64,000 nt of DNA from Eumeta japonica (Eukaryota; Arthropoda; Insecta; Lepidoptera; Psychidae). Positions within the stretch are counted from its first letter, which is position 1. The number at the start of each line of letters is the position of its first letter. The position numbers were made by a program, and so were the translations under genes. The stretch lies in contig BGZK01000002.1 of assembly GCA_005406025.1 (NCBI GenBank), positions 1,488,001-1,552,000 of the forward strand. Direction: 5' to 3'. The notes beneath the pieces are model-generated. The model saw only the letters and a program-made list of their open reading frames with translations, had not been told where the DNA came from and searched no databases. This document shows, one piece after another, positions 10,970 to 24,800 of the stretch.

Positions 10970-12422
10970 TACAATACAATTCAGTCATTCCTTTAAACAG
11001 ATGAAATTTACTTGTTCATCTAAAAAGAGACCTATTCATTGCGGTCGAGGCGCGAAATGCTAGGTAGTATCATCAGTGAACATTCACTGCGACCGCATTT
11101 TTTTTCCCGTTTTTCTCCTAACGCTTAAAAATATCAAACATCGAAGTCTAATCAAATTTATAATTTTCGAATTCTACGTGACCTCAACTCTAACTTTCAC
11201 GGAAAATTATTGGAAACTTTCTCTACAAAATAGGTTCCCATCATAAAAATATCTATTCATCAAACTATACTTTTTGGGAATGTTAAGAGGAAGTGAATAT
11301 TAGCTGATTCGTGCTTTAACGTAAACAACATGCTCTAAAGAGTTACTCTCGGCTAGCGCGGCGCACGACGGCACGCCATCACTGAGTACAGACGGAAATA
11401 GAGAGCGCTTAATGAACGTCAACAGATTCTTTCGATTTGCTCGCATCATCCAGACATCCTCCAGCACGCGACGGAAAAAGCAAACGCGCGCGAACAGACA
11501 CATAAGCAAAGCGCGCGAACGCTCGCTGACGCCTACGTCGAGCTCGCACGCGCGCACGCACGCACTCAAACATGCACACAGACATCTGGCCATGAGACTT
11601 ATTAACTGAATCAGTAATTATACCACCAGTATCGTACAATAGTATTAGTGAGCGTGGTCACGAAAACAAAATCAGATTAATTAAAGCTTTGTGCACGAGT
11701 GAGAGCAGTAAGCAGAAGTATTTAAAATACAATTACAATGCACGCTGCTGTATTCGCTCCTTTGTGCTGCACGATACTACACTACAAACATTAAATGTTA
11801 TACTGGAAGACTAACTAACAAACAAGGCCGATAACACATCGTAGTTTTCAATTCTCATGATCTTATACTTGATGGCACAACATTATAACATGTCAAGAAA
11901 ACATATATTAAGATATTGAACGACTAGATGAATTAAATGTATTTTAAGTATAAAATCATTAAAACTCATTTCTAAGTTAAGATATCACATACTCTGTGCA
12001 ACTTAGTACTAACAAACAGCCAAAATCCATAACAGTGGACGGCCCTGAGTGTACACGGTTATTGCATTGTACTTTTAGATACATTATAAACAGTTATACT
12101 ATAAAAAAGTGTCTCAAAAATTTGACACGAGAGTTGCAGTCGCTACACTATTTTGTATTTACATCAACCCTATGGGAATTTAATTTTTAACATTATAAAT
12201 ATGGACTTAATCCTCTTTGGGACATGCTAAAATTAATTCATAACTCTGGCCGTAGATAAAATATAACAAAATAATCATACAAAACAAAAAAAAATCTCAT
12301 ATTTTTAAAAAAAAAGCTAAGTATCTGATAAAAATATATATGCTTTGTGCTATAACATTAATTGTGAGATGAAATGAATTACATATTTTACAATTCTAAG
12401 CAAGAGTGACCGCTCGCCCAGA
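10970..12422. other. Intergenic / FRMD 3' flank, CpG-rich patch
   Basis: The right part should hold the 3'UTR of the minus-strand FERM gene; a possible ATTAAA poly(A) signal (minus strand) lies at about 12180-12185. A CpG-rich patch at 11340-11590 has no interpretable protein in any frame. The rest is AT-rich. Confidence 0.4.
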
Positions 12423-12869
12423 TCAAAACAGCTCGATCACTTTCTTTTTAAAGTATTCTTTGAGAGGGCCATAATAGTGGTAATGCAAGGAAACCATTTC
12501 CGGTTTTCTTTTGAGAGCAGCGAGCGGGGGGCCAATCGATCTCAAACACGAGCACGGTGGCCAGCAACAGCGACAGGCACACGAATAAGAACGAGGGCAC
12601 GAACGTGCGCACCAAGCTGAACCTTCTGTGCTGATGCGCGGGCGCGGACACCGACGCGGTTATGGTGGCCGGGCCGTGCGCACTCAGTGTCAGGAGGGCG
12701 GTGTGCGGCGTGTGCTCGACGGAGGAAGGCCGCGACCAGTCCTCGGCGCGCGCTGCCTCCCCGCCCGCCGCGCCCGCCGCCGCGCCCGCCAGCTGCGACT
12801 CTGACGACGAGTGCTCGAACGACTCCCTAAAACTATACTCGCTAGCCGGCTCCGTCTCGCCGCCCATCA
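12423..12869 (-). pseudogene. Frameshifted last exon of the FRMD gene (assembly error or real lesion)
   Basis: The exon is read in one frame through the Ser/Ala-rich linker and membrane segment (FVPSFLFVCLSLLLATVLVF), and then in the +1 frame for the conserved tail ending YFKKKVIELF and the TGA at 12423-12425. The switch falls at the G6 run at 12526-12531 (C6 on the coding strand). Counting five bases there joins the two frames without loss, and the exon length of 447 nt is one more than the phase demands. As written, the frame would instead end at a TAA just downstream of 12460 and lose the conserved tail. Confidence 0.8.
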
Positions 12870-15800
12870 CTGAAAAATGAGGTTAAATTACCAGATAACG
12901 TAACGGATCGAATCAATAATACCTGATAATTATCAATATATGTATTCCTTCATTTATAACGTAGTTTAAGGAAATTCAATATACATCTGTTAAAAAACAA
13001 TCAATTATGCATGCTGATATTTTTGTGCTGAGCTACAAAGATAGTACAGTACTAGACGACATACCGGGCGTAGTCCGCAGCTTAGCCTCCTCCGGCAGCG
13101 GCTGCAGCGGCGACAGCGCCAGAGCATGATCGGAACACAGTGCGATGTCGACCGCCGGACCGCTCAGCAAGCAGCCGCCGTTGCACTCTCCCAGCGGCGC
13201 CGAGTGCGTCGACCGCGGCAGGCTACTGTACCCTGACAGAAGTACGACCACAGACTAGCGACATTCTATTTATCTCAAATTGCAGATGAGTAAATTGTAC
13301 TTTCGACATAGAAACGATTTTATACCGCCTACCAGTATTCATTTTCCACATCCATCCACATTCACAAAACTTTATATTTTCTCATAAATCTATCTTCTCC
13401 CAATTTTCAGTACAAGACCCTCGGGGTGTGGGGCGCTCAGATCGGCGGCGCTCACACACCGACCTGACTGGGCGGATTGAAATCGGAGGCGACCTAATTT
13501 AAACAATGTCTACAATACAATAGACGCACGGCAGAAAATTTTCGAAGATTAAGAACATCACAAAATATTATTTTTAAAAATATATAACTAAAAAATATTT
13601 CAAAATTTGAAATTACCAAAGTCGCTAGTAAGAGGTGTGGAGGGCGTGGCTGGCACGCTGGACGCCTTCCGCTTGCCGCCACCACTCGAACCTTCCTCCT
13701 GGAAAGCTCATTTTTTAGTACAAGTGTATGTAATAATATTACAATCATTCTTTTTGCATTATCTTTGTTTGCCCAAGACTTTATCATGTTTATAAACTTG
13801 CGAGTGTTACAAACATACGCTGAGCGTTACTGTGTATCACATGTGAATTTAAGCCCCAATATCTAACTCGCCTATGAAATGCGTACTGTTCGTGTGGCCA
13901 CGCGCGCAATGTGCGCGAGCACAGCGTGCCTTTACTGTGGACGGCATGATTAAGTTAGCGAAATTGGGCAAATGCGAGTTTAATTCCCGTATCGAGATCT
14001 CTGTACTTTATATGTATAAAAAGTAGATTATATCATTATAAGAATAAATATATTAATGTAAGAATATGATAGTTACACATTAATGCAAATGCATTACCTA
14101 TTATGACAATGCATTAACTATTATGACACTGTCCATATAATATTATTAACATATAAAGTCGGGAAAAAGGTTTTTCTATATTTTATATACAAATTCAAAA
14201 TAATCTTTCATCATATTTTATTTACATTATAATATTGGTATACAACTTCGCTTCCGCCGTTTATCTATAGATGGCGTTAGCAACAGTAGATGTCGAACAA
14301 AAACATTATAACTGGCTTGTAATAGTCTTTAGTATCTTGTGAGCACAACCTGATAGCACCAATGGTCAATTTATGGTTACATCATATAATTATTGCTGAT
14401 TAAAAAGTGTCAGTTTAAGAGCCAAATTCTCGTCATTAGCGGGAGGTGTTAATACATATAATAATATTTCATCCATTAGTTTGAGAAAAGAAATAAAGAC
14501 GTGAGTTTCTCTGAAAATAAGAGTTTTTATTCTTTAAATGCTAACTTAAACAATTACATTATTTATGCGTAAAAACAAACATTCACTTACCTGAAAATAA
14601 GAGAATCAACATTAAAAGCCCTTATTTCAGGTCTATTAATCTAATTTTATATAAATCAACAATTTTTATAATAAACTAAAAATTTACTAAAATTTTTTGA
14701 CAGTGACAGCGGCAGAGACATAATTCTATGCAGCGCAATAATAAAGAAACACTAAAGAGGTTTTATAATAAAGAAACACTAAAGAGGTTTTATAATAAAG
14801 AAACACTAAAGAGGTTTTATAATAAAGAAACACTAAAGAGGTTTTCTTTACATACATTTTAATATTAAAAATCTCTGGCTGAGGTTCACCAAATGCTCTC
14901 ATAAACTTAAAGTGAAGCTGCTATGAATGAAAGAACATGTCATGAAGGATATCAAAGCTTCAAGAGTTTGTGAAAGTTTTTGAAAATGAAGAATTAGAGC
15001 ATTTGCTCAATGAACACGCGCGTCAAACTCAAGAAGAGTTGGCAACATCATTGGAATTGAATGAACAAGCGGTTTCAAAACTGAAAATGATCCAGAAGCA
15101 AGGATATCGGATGCCACATGAGTTGAAGTAGAGATGTTGAAAGGCGTTTCTGTACTTGTGAATAATTACTTGAAAGACAAAAACGAAAAGAATTTTTGCA
15201 TCCTATTGAGAATGGTGATGAAAAATGGGTATATTACGATAACCCCAAGCGCCTAATATCATGGTGATATCCCAGCCACGCTTGTGCGCCGACTGTTAAG
15301 TCAAATATCCACGGTTCTAAGGCCATGCTCTGTATTTGGTGGGACCAGCTCAGTGTAGTATATTATGAGCTGTTAAAACCATCTAAAACCATCATAGGGG
15401 ATCGTTATCGAACGAAATTAATGTGTTTGAGCCGAGCGTTGAAAGAAAACGCCCGCAATACCTCAAAAAACATGAAAAAGTTATTTTGCAACGTGATAAT
15501 GCTCGGTCCCATGTTGCAAAAGTTGTCAAAACGTATTTAGGAATGTTGAAATGAAAAGTCTTACCCCACCCGCCGTATTCTCCAGACATTGCTCCCTCTG
15601 ACTATCACCTATTTCGATCGATGACACATGGCCTAAAGGACCAGCACTTTCAGTCTTATGAAGAAGTCCAAAATTAGATTGATTCGTGGATTGCTTCAAA
15701 AGATGACCAGTTCTTTCAACACAGTATCCGATCACTGTCGGAACGATGGGAAAGTAGTGGCAAACAATGGCCAATACTTTGAAACATAAATTTATAATCA

Positions 15801-18800
15801 GTTTTTTACAATAAAGCTTTGAATTTTGAAAAAAAAACGGCGGAAGGAAAGTTGTATACTTATATATATGCCATTTTATGCAACAACTTGTTGCATTTTA
15901 TACGTAATGACATAATCCCATGGCTGTAGATTTTGGGACTTCTGATCGAAAAACTGCGATAGTTTTGATAGTCCTCTCTTGATGTTAACCTATCACTACC
16001 TAGAGAGTTCTAAAGAAACCGAAATAGGTGAAAATCTGAGGGTGCGAGGTCAGGGCTATATGGTGGATGCAATGATGTTTCTCAGCGAAACTTTCTCAAT
16101 ATTTGCTGAGTGGCTAAAGATGTGTGTGATCTGGCATTATCATAGTGAAAAACCAAACACTTTCTGTTGAACAATTTTGGCCGTTTTTTCTGTACTTCTT
16201 GCTCAAGTCTCATCAGCTGTTGGCAGTAGAAATCCGAAGTTGTTTTGCCCGGAGATAAAAGCTCATAATGAATAATGCCCTTCCAATCCCATTATACACG
16301 TAGCATCAACTTATTGCGAGTTAATCTAAGTTTCGCTATAGTCTGTAGAGCTTGCTTGCCTTTTGACCATGATCTTTTCACACATTTTTGTAGTAAGCAT
16401 TTTTCATCACCAGTGATCAATCTTTTCAAAAACAGTTCAGTTTCATTACTTTTCAATAGAGAATGTACAAATGAGTACATGATTCATTAAATTTCTTTCA
16501 GTGATCTCACGTGTGACTCAAGTATCAATCTTTTTTTTCGTAATAAAACTTTAAAATGTATAGAATTTTTACGACGTCTGTGAGCTACCTGATGGTGGGG
16601 GTCGGAGCGGGGCGGCAGCAGCCCGTCGCGCTCCAGGATCTCGCGCTCGGTGCGGCCCACGTACTTGAACTTGGTTCCCCATGAAAACAGCCCGCCGCCG
16701 CTGTACACGCACGCGTCTGCTGACGACGACAACCTGCACACGCGATGCATCACTGTTTGGTCACACTTTACATCTTTACCTAAACCGATGTGAATTTATT
16801 TCCATCATTTTCAGAGAGGTTCGTTTTGGATCAAAGATGTCAGAGCATTGTTTTAGGCCAAGTCATTAGCGTCGTCACGTGACGAAAATCATTTTAGAAA
16901 GCACTATACAATACACTAAACAATAAAAAAATTATAGTCATTTTCTCAGTAATAGGAACACTGTGCGCACAAAACATGATTTAGTCTGCTATGTATGGAT
17001 TGGTATCCATCCATAGCAGATAAAATGAGATCTTTACTAATTTGAAGATTTTATTTGATTGCTGTCATAATCGATTATTGAAGTGTCGCCCTCCTGTTGA
17101 AGCATTTACAATTTGCTGTGATACTCATTTTTCTTATTAATGCCACAACAAATTATACAACACTAAGCCAGTCCACTCGCGCGCCGCGTGAACAAGGCCT
17201 AAGCAAGGTGTGAATCTGACTTCCCATTTCAATATATAATTTGTTTAAGCTTTGTTCATTTATTTCCTATTGAATCACACTCGCTGTAGATTTATGAATT
17301 CAATATAAAAATAATTTATAGTTGAACAAGAAGTTATTCTATTGAAACAAAACAAATATGATGTATATAGTTATAATCTATAAGTCTTAGGATGTCCTTT
17401 AACAAATTTTTTACAAGGCAAATGTTTCACAATCATAAATTCAGTAGATGTGGAAAAAAAGAGAAACACTTATTGCATAATTTTCACATATTCACAATAT
17501 AATTTTTATTAAATATCAATGACATTTTCATCACTTTAAGCAACCAATATTCATAATTCATACCAAGTGTATAGTAGGTTTTAAAATCAGCAAGTCAAGA
17601 AAATTAACAAACAAAAATATGCATGAAGTGATCTATATCAGCATACCTATAAAAACAGATTTTATTTTCCAAAAGTACATAGTTTATGTGGCTCAACCTA
17701 AAAAGCACTGTTTAATATGATAAAGGTTTTATTAATTTAATAAAAAACTGCACAAGTAAATGGGGTAGTAGTATTATCACACATAGTTCTATCGGATTAT
17801 GATTATTTTGCTCAAACAAGCTTCACAGACATCTATCTCAAAATATGAATGTAGACAAAACAGTGTCTAATTTTTTTTTATTCCAAATTACAATTTCCTC
17901 GAAACACCAAAAATTTTATGTTTTATGGTAGTAAAGTGAATGAAGGTCTTTGAGAATGTATTTTTTATTTCCAAATTTTTTAAGTGTAGTGTACAAGTAT
18001 CTACAAACATCTCATCTAGGGGCCTTTGACTCAATGATGTCATATATTTGGACAACTTAGAATACCTCATAACGCACCTAAAATGCATGTTAGCCTTTTT
18101 AGTCTTCCATATATGCAATAACTAAAACACTAATTCAAACTGAGTACCTTCGGATTCAAAGGCAACATTCTGGTCCACTCGATTACTTTCATTTCTAACC
18201 AAATAATAAATAAATCATAAATAAATAAGTAAACATGCGCCTAAACGCCTACCTGTAACAAAACTGTCGGTTACTAAAGCGTTCGTAAGTACTCACGTAA
18301 AAAACAGCATTTGCTCGATAGCGCAGCACCACACATGGCGACACGACGCACCGCTTGGACACTTAAAGCCCACTGTGTGTTTCTTCTACAACAACATATA
18401 CATACACAAATCTATTACTGCTTTCTATTGACTTGATCTATGACTCATTTCCTTACTGTTAAAATTTAAAAGACTCTTAATTTTTTTCAGATAGCTGTTA
18501 CAAATATAATGTTAGAATCGTACTCTTTAAAATACACATATTGATAAAACCATTATATTCCATAACATTCTGTCACTGATTTAGCCTTTATACTGAGTAA
18601 CATAGAAATCATGTTTTAAAGACGATAGAAAATAAGATCAAAGTTTTTGATGTACTCTTCTCACACTGCATTTGAAATTCTATAAGTCCTTTTATGAAAA
18701 TCACTCTAGTGTCACTGCTTCAAAAAAGTATTGATTTCAATTTTTAGTTTATTATTCTCTGTGGATTATAAATCTAGTAATGAAATATTTAAAAAAATGT

Positions 18801-21800
18801 ACTGTAGTTATTATTATCATTATTTATATAAGCAAAAGTTTATAAAGACAAATCTCTTTTCCAATATATTTAGGTTCACAAACAAACATTTAGTATATTA
18901 AAGTATGCCCAAAGCATATTATTTCTGCCTTAAGTTAAATAATTATCTTTTTAGAAAACTTCCACAAACAAAAATCCAGAAGAAAAGCAAAAGAACAAGA
19001 ATGCTTCACAAAAAGTGTGTTTATTTTGTGTATTCTATTTTGAGCTGAAATGTTTAAGTCAGTAGTAACTTTATTGTTCAACCACAAATATTTTAATATT
19101 CTAAATTAACATAAATTGTCAACACACCTCTGGGTAGTTGAGATGCACAATGAACATTCTTCCTTCAAAATTAATTTTATGGACTTCAGACCATTTGAAA
19201 TGGTGCGTCTTCCTACTGCCCTGAAAAGTGAGGATGCCGCTGTGATTGATTCCTAAGTAAAGCTGGTTGCCTCGATGGTCCTGTAATAACATATTTCAAA
19301 AATTTAACAAATCACTAAAGCAGAGTTTTTTATATGAAATCGACTATAGTAAATGTTATAGCATGATACTTTAATTTTTATGGTTTTACACAAGAAAAAC
19401 ACTGGACAAGTATAATTAGAATTCTCGTATTTCTTCCGTCAAAAGTCTTAACCATCTGACCGACTCCATCAACAAACCCTGAAAATCACTCATGGTGAGA
19501 GTACATCTCAAGGAAACTCTAACAAGCTCAAACACTACTAGGATATATTACTCCGTTATAGAGTTCCTGTACCTTCTGGTTCCATCATCAGATCAGGTCA
19601 ATTATTCCATATTATTGTACAGTCATTGGCCTTGGATAAGCGTGCGAAATTTTAATTTAATCTAATGCTTTAAAGTCGCTCAAAATTGCTTATAAGAATA
19701 ACATTTTTTATACTCAACAATTTTGAGTCACAAATCGATTCCAGAATGGCAATCAATTTCTACTTTTACGTAATAAGGCCCCCGGTCTTGCTCACAATTC
19801 TAATATCTTCTTATTCTGGTTCCGATCACGATCTTGATTCTAATTTTGGCCCCACGGTCTATTTCGATCAGGGTCCCGTTCTCGATTCCGATCCCTTTTG
19901 GTTTCGGCACTCGATTCTGCTCCTCATCCCGCTTGTAATTTAAATTCCGTTACGTCACAATTTTAATTTGGACGAAGCTGGGGCAAATGCTAATTTTAAA
20001 ATAAAATTTATGCTATATTAGTCAGATATAGTCTTTCTTTCTATAAAGAAAAGAATTTAATGATTCAATAATAACACAAATATTTTAGTAATATTTGTGT
20101 TATTGCAGATCCTTTAAGAAGTGATTAATAAATAAATAAATAAATAAGCCTTTATTGCCGTTAAAACATACATTTTACATTTAGTTGATGATCGGTTTTT
20201 TTGATTACAGCTTGCCTTTCGAGAAAGGCCTCCTCCAAAGACTTCCATCTATCCCTGTCTCTTGCGATTCTGGTCCATTCTGGACCGGCTACTCCTTTTA
20301 TGTCGTCTTCCCAGCGTTTTATTGGTCGACCTTTATTTCTTTTTCCATCCCTGGGGTACCACTCTGATATTATTCTAGTCCATTTTTCATTTTTCTCTCA
20401 GCATATGTCCTGCTCCATTTCCATTTAAGTGTTTTGCACACTTTATTAGCATCTTTAAATTTCGTTTCATTTTTAATTTTGTTTAGTCTTATTTTATCTT
20501 TTCTTCTTACTCCTAATACACTTCTTTCTATACCATTTTGACATATGCTTAATTTATTTGTTAATTTTTCTGTTAGCGCCCATGTTTGACAGCCATATGT
20601 TAAACATGACAAAATGCACATGTTATAGACTCTTCTTTTGTCTTTAATTGGCATGTCTTTATTTTTCATGACTTCACTAAGAGACCAAAATCTTTTCCAC
20701 GTGTTAGCGATTCTTCTGTCAATTTCCTTAGGCATAGTATCTCGTGTTGCAATTAGTTGTCCTAGATATATATATTCGTCCACGTATTCTATTTTTTCCA
20801 TGTTTACCTTAATGTTGTATGAATGTGAAGCAGTAGTCATATTTTTGGTTTTTGATGTGTTCATTGAAAGTCCTGCTATAATACTTTGATTTGAAAATTT
20901 TTGTAGCATTTGCTCTAGTTTAATTGGACATTCAGAAAATAGAATTAGGTCGTCTGCGAAGCGTAAGTGATTCAGGTTTTCGCCGTTGATGTTAAGTCCG
21001 TTTTTATTCCAGTCTAGGTTTCTGAATATCATCTCTAAAGCCGCCGAGAACAACTTGGGTGAGACTGGGTCGCCTTGTCGGACGCCTTTTTCTATTGGGA
21101 ACTCCTCTCCCGTTGTTTCCAGTCTGATTTGGGCTGTGCTTTTTGAGTATATATTTATCAGTATACATATGTATTTTTCCTGCACCCCTTGCGAGCGCAA
21201 TGCTTCTCGGATATAATCATGCTCTAAGGAATCAAATGCCTTGTTGTAGTCTACAAAGCCCAGATAGTATTTTTAATTATATTCATTATATTTCTGTAGA
21301 ATTTGCCTCAGGACATGTATGTGATCTACTGTTGAGTATTTGCTACGGAACCCCGCTTGTTCTTTCGGTTGGTTTTCGTCAAGTGTAGATGTTATTCTGG
21401 ACAGAATTATTTTTGAAAAGACTTTATATATATTCGACATCAAGCTAATTGGTCGATAATTCGCTATTTCTCCTTTATCTCCTTTTTTATGAAGTAATAT
21501 TATCGTCGATTTGGTCCAATCTGTAGGAATATTTTCGGTTTCTAAAATTTCGTTAAATATTTCGGTTAGTGTAAGGGCAATGATTGGTAGGGTGCCTTTC
21601 AGTAGCTCATTCGTTATTTGGTCGGATCCAGGAGTCTTATCACTTTTTTATGTATTAATTGCTCTTATTGTTTCTTCCTTTAATATATTGGGTGTCGGTT
21701 TCAAGTCTGTTTTGTTTCTTTTATCTATCCCTTCCTTTTTTAGGTTATTGCTTTGGTACAATTTTCGGTAGTATTCCGTAGCTATTTTGAGTATTTTTGG

Positions 21801-24800
21801 TCTTATATTGGTATAGTTTCCGTTCTTATTCTTCACTTTGAGCAACCAATCTTTTTTAGTGTTCAATTCTTTAATAGCCTTTTTTGTTCCTCCGGTTTTC
21901 TCGATATATTTTTTCAAGGTGTTTTGTCTTTTTAGTTTTCTATCTTTTCTTATATTTTTATTTATTATTTTGCTAATCTCTGCTATTTTACCGCGGTTTA
22001 TTATGTTTCCTTTCTTTTGCAATAGTTCTTTCCTAGCATGTAGCAATTTTTTTGTTTCGTCAGAAACGACACTTTTACTTCTTGGGTTCACTTTCTTAGT
22101 TTCTTTTTGTAATGTGTTTATAAATTTTTCATATTTTTCCTGAATTGGTACGCTGTTTCCCTTATTTTTTTCTATTGGTTCTTCTAAAATAGTCTTAAGT
22201 TGGTCGCCATAAAAGATGTAAACAGAGGGAGAACTCTCGTTGTGGAACATCCTTTTCCTTTTTGTAAGGGTGCTTGTCAGTCTGGCAGGAACCATTTTAT
22301 GGTCTGAATAAAAGTTTAGATTATGTATTATTGACACATCCTGGAACATTTTGGCATTATTAGACATAATAAAATCAATTTCATTTTTATGTTGACCATT
22401 CGGGGCAATCCAAGTCCATTGCTTTGTTTTCTTCTTCTTATAGAAACTATTGAGAATCCTGAGTTTATTTTCTAGAGCCAAGGTGACTAATCTATCTCCA
22501 TTCTTGCTTCTTTTCCCGTGTCCATATTTACCTACTGTGTACTCTTCTCCATTATTACATGTTCCTATTTGACCATTAAAATCATCCATTAGAATAATGT
22601 TTTTGTGTGAATAAGCGATAGTTGTTCGTAAGTCTTCATAGAATTTTTCAGTTTTTACTACATCTTCATTTTTGTTTGATTCAGTTGGTGAGTAAGCTTG
22701 GATGATAGACCATTTTTCATTTTTGTTTAAGGGTAGCACTATATTCAACACAGTTATTCTTTCAGATATCCCTTTGATTTCTTCGATTCTATGTGCAAGT
22801 TTCTTTTTAATTAAGAAACCCACACCGTACAATCCTGGTGTCTCGCCTTTGTAGTGTAGAATGTAGTCTCTATAGTCTTGTATCCCTTCGCCATATCTCC
22901 TCATTTCGCTAATTCCTATTATGTCCCACTTTATTTTTGCTATGGCTATTCAAATTCTATGCGCCTTTCTGTAGTTCTAAAGATCTTGTATTAAAAGTAG
23001 CTATGTATATATCCGAGGTATTTTTGACTTTCTTTGGAGGGTCGTGGTCTTTTTTCCCCACGAGGACCAGTCGGCTTGGGGAGGGTATTTTTTTTCTGTG
23101 TTATTATTGTTATATTTGTTATTTAGTTGCTGTTTCCGATCGCCGGTGGCTATTTGCTATTGTTCTTTTGTATTTGGGGTTTCGGAGTATGATAGAGATC
23201 TACCTCGCATCATATCAAACGCATTTATTCTTTTGTTTGTTGATAGATTTAATGTTTGTTGTTTTCTCGGTTGTGGATCATTTTGTGAGGTAGATATCTC
23301 TCTTTTTTATCTTTATTATTTGTATTTTTCTTCACTATTAGTTGATCATACTTTATATAAGCAAAGTTTCCTTTTTCCTTTCTTCTATGTTGGGTTTTAG
23401 CGCCTTCCTTTTCTCTAAAGCATATCTTCTCTTTAGTTTTTATTCTTCATGATTTCGTTCTTTTCCACGCTAACTAGGGAAAGGGTCTTGCTTTTCCATT
23501 TTATTTGTGTTCCCAATACGATGTATTTTGTTCACTTCCCAGTCATCTATCTTTATCTCTAATTCGTGCAAAAAACATTTTTCCACTTTTTTAAGTAGCT
23601 CTAATGTAGACTTTTCCTCTTATTTCAACCCATGGATTATAATATTGTTAATTTTTTTTTCTCTTTCCAGATACTCCACCTTTTTTTCTAAGTTTTCCAC
23701 TTTAATATGCAGCTGTTTATTTTCTTCTAGAATAGGTTTAAGTTTTTCATCCATCCTTTGGATAACTTCTTCTATTTATTTATTCATTTCAATCTTCATT
23801 TTATCAAACAGAAGTTGAAATTGTTCTTCCATATTTTTTGCGTGTAACGGAACGTGTTTTTTGTACGGTAGAATTTAACTTCACTTGTTGGCAACACTTA
23901 GGTGCCACTGACCGTTGTTTTGATGTACGTATTGATAGTTCCTCTATGATATTGACGTTTGTCTATGGATGAATATTATAACCTCGAGTTATCTGCCAGT
24001 TTTGTATCTTCCGAATTGTCGTAACATCCAACAATATGCACTGTTTGATATTCGTAAAACTCAATAATCACTTTATTTTTGATTTGTCACGGTGTTTTGG
24101 TGAAACTGTAGCGTTTTTCTATTTATTTGCGGTTGATTTCTCGGAACGTTTGCACTGTAATGTTTACAATTTGACAGCCGGAACCGGAAAGAAGGACCGG
24201 ACCGGACCGGAAGAAGTGATTACTTTTTAAATATTGTTAATACCGGAATCGATCACGTATTTTTCCGCTAATATTGATAACCTCCTTTTTTTTTAACAGA
24301 CTTCAAAAAAAAAGGAGGAGGTTCTCAATTCGACTGTATTTTTTTTATGTTTGTGACCCCAGAACTTTCGACTGGGTGAACCGATTTTGATAATTCTTTT
24401 TTTATTTGAAAGCTGATGCTTCCCGTGTGGTTTCATTTTAATTTGCTTCAGTTTTGACAATGGCATCCATGAGAAAATCGTATAAATCTTAAGTTTGCAG
24501 TAAGTATGTGAAGTATGTGCGTGACAATTGTTCGTCCATTTGTCACGCACAACTCAATATCACGTTAACCGATTTCGATGATTCTTTTTTTATTAGAAAG
24601 GATGTACTTCAAGGATACTTTGATGAGAGTTTGGTTAGGTTCTGATTATGGGATCCATGAGAAAGTAACGTGATTCTTAAATTTTTTTATAGCAAATTAA
24701 CAATACTCGGCCGAATCTTTTATAGGCTATGCGGACATTTGAGTCACCTACCATAAGGTCGTTATGGTCAAGTAATTGTCGTAGTCGAATATGACGATTA

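Larger units (their letters stand above)
14157..16490 (-). mobile_element. Mori-like mariner, minus orientation, interrupted by a second mariner
   Basis: The left end (14162-14176, GGGAAAAAGGTTTTT) matches the ends of the copies at 5.4 and 28.2 kb. Minus-strand transposase pieces read in order from the right: 16480-16292 (LITGDEK, then RSWSKGKQA), then about 16230-16000 (DNARSHTSLATQQ, then PPYSPDLAPSDFH, the catalytic block), then the C-terminus at about 15990-15860. The rest of the C-terminal side lies beyond the inserted element (14241-15856). Stops and frameshifts mark it as dead. No right terminal repeat was found, so the 5' end appears truncated. It lies in the intron between FRMD exons 9 and 10. 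Confidence 0.8.

Noticed and set aside
12662..12880. 72-aa plus-strand ORF
   Set aside because: Antisense shadow of the Ala/Ser-rich FRMD linker exon.
17888..18118. 76-aa minus-strand ORF in an FRMD intron
   Set aside because: No splice-compatible phase and no FERM similarity.
18131..18180. Possible mini-exon of the FRMD gene (DQNVAFESE-like reading with GT/AG signals)
   Set aside because: It looked like the F3 end, but the real exon at 18297-18385 supplies that segment and joins in phase to the exon at 16589-16733; the mini-exon would break the frame.
20638..23400. Plus-strand ORFs rich in Phe/Leu/Ser
   Set aside because: Antisense of the lysine-rich RTE polyprotein; the composition is a by-product.
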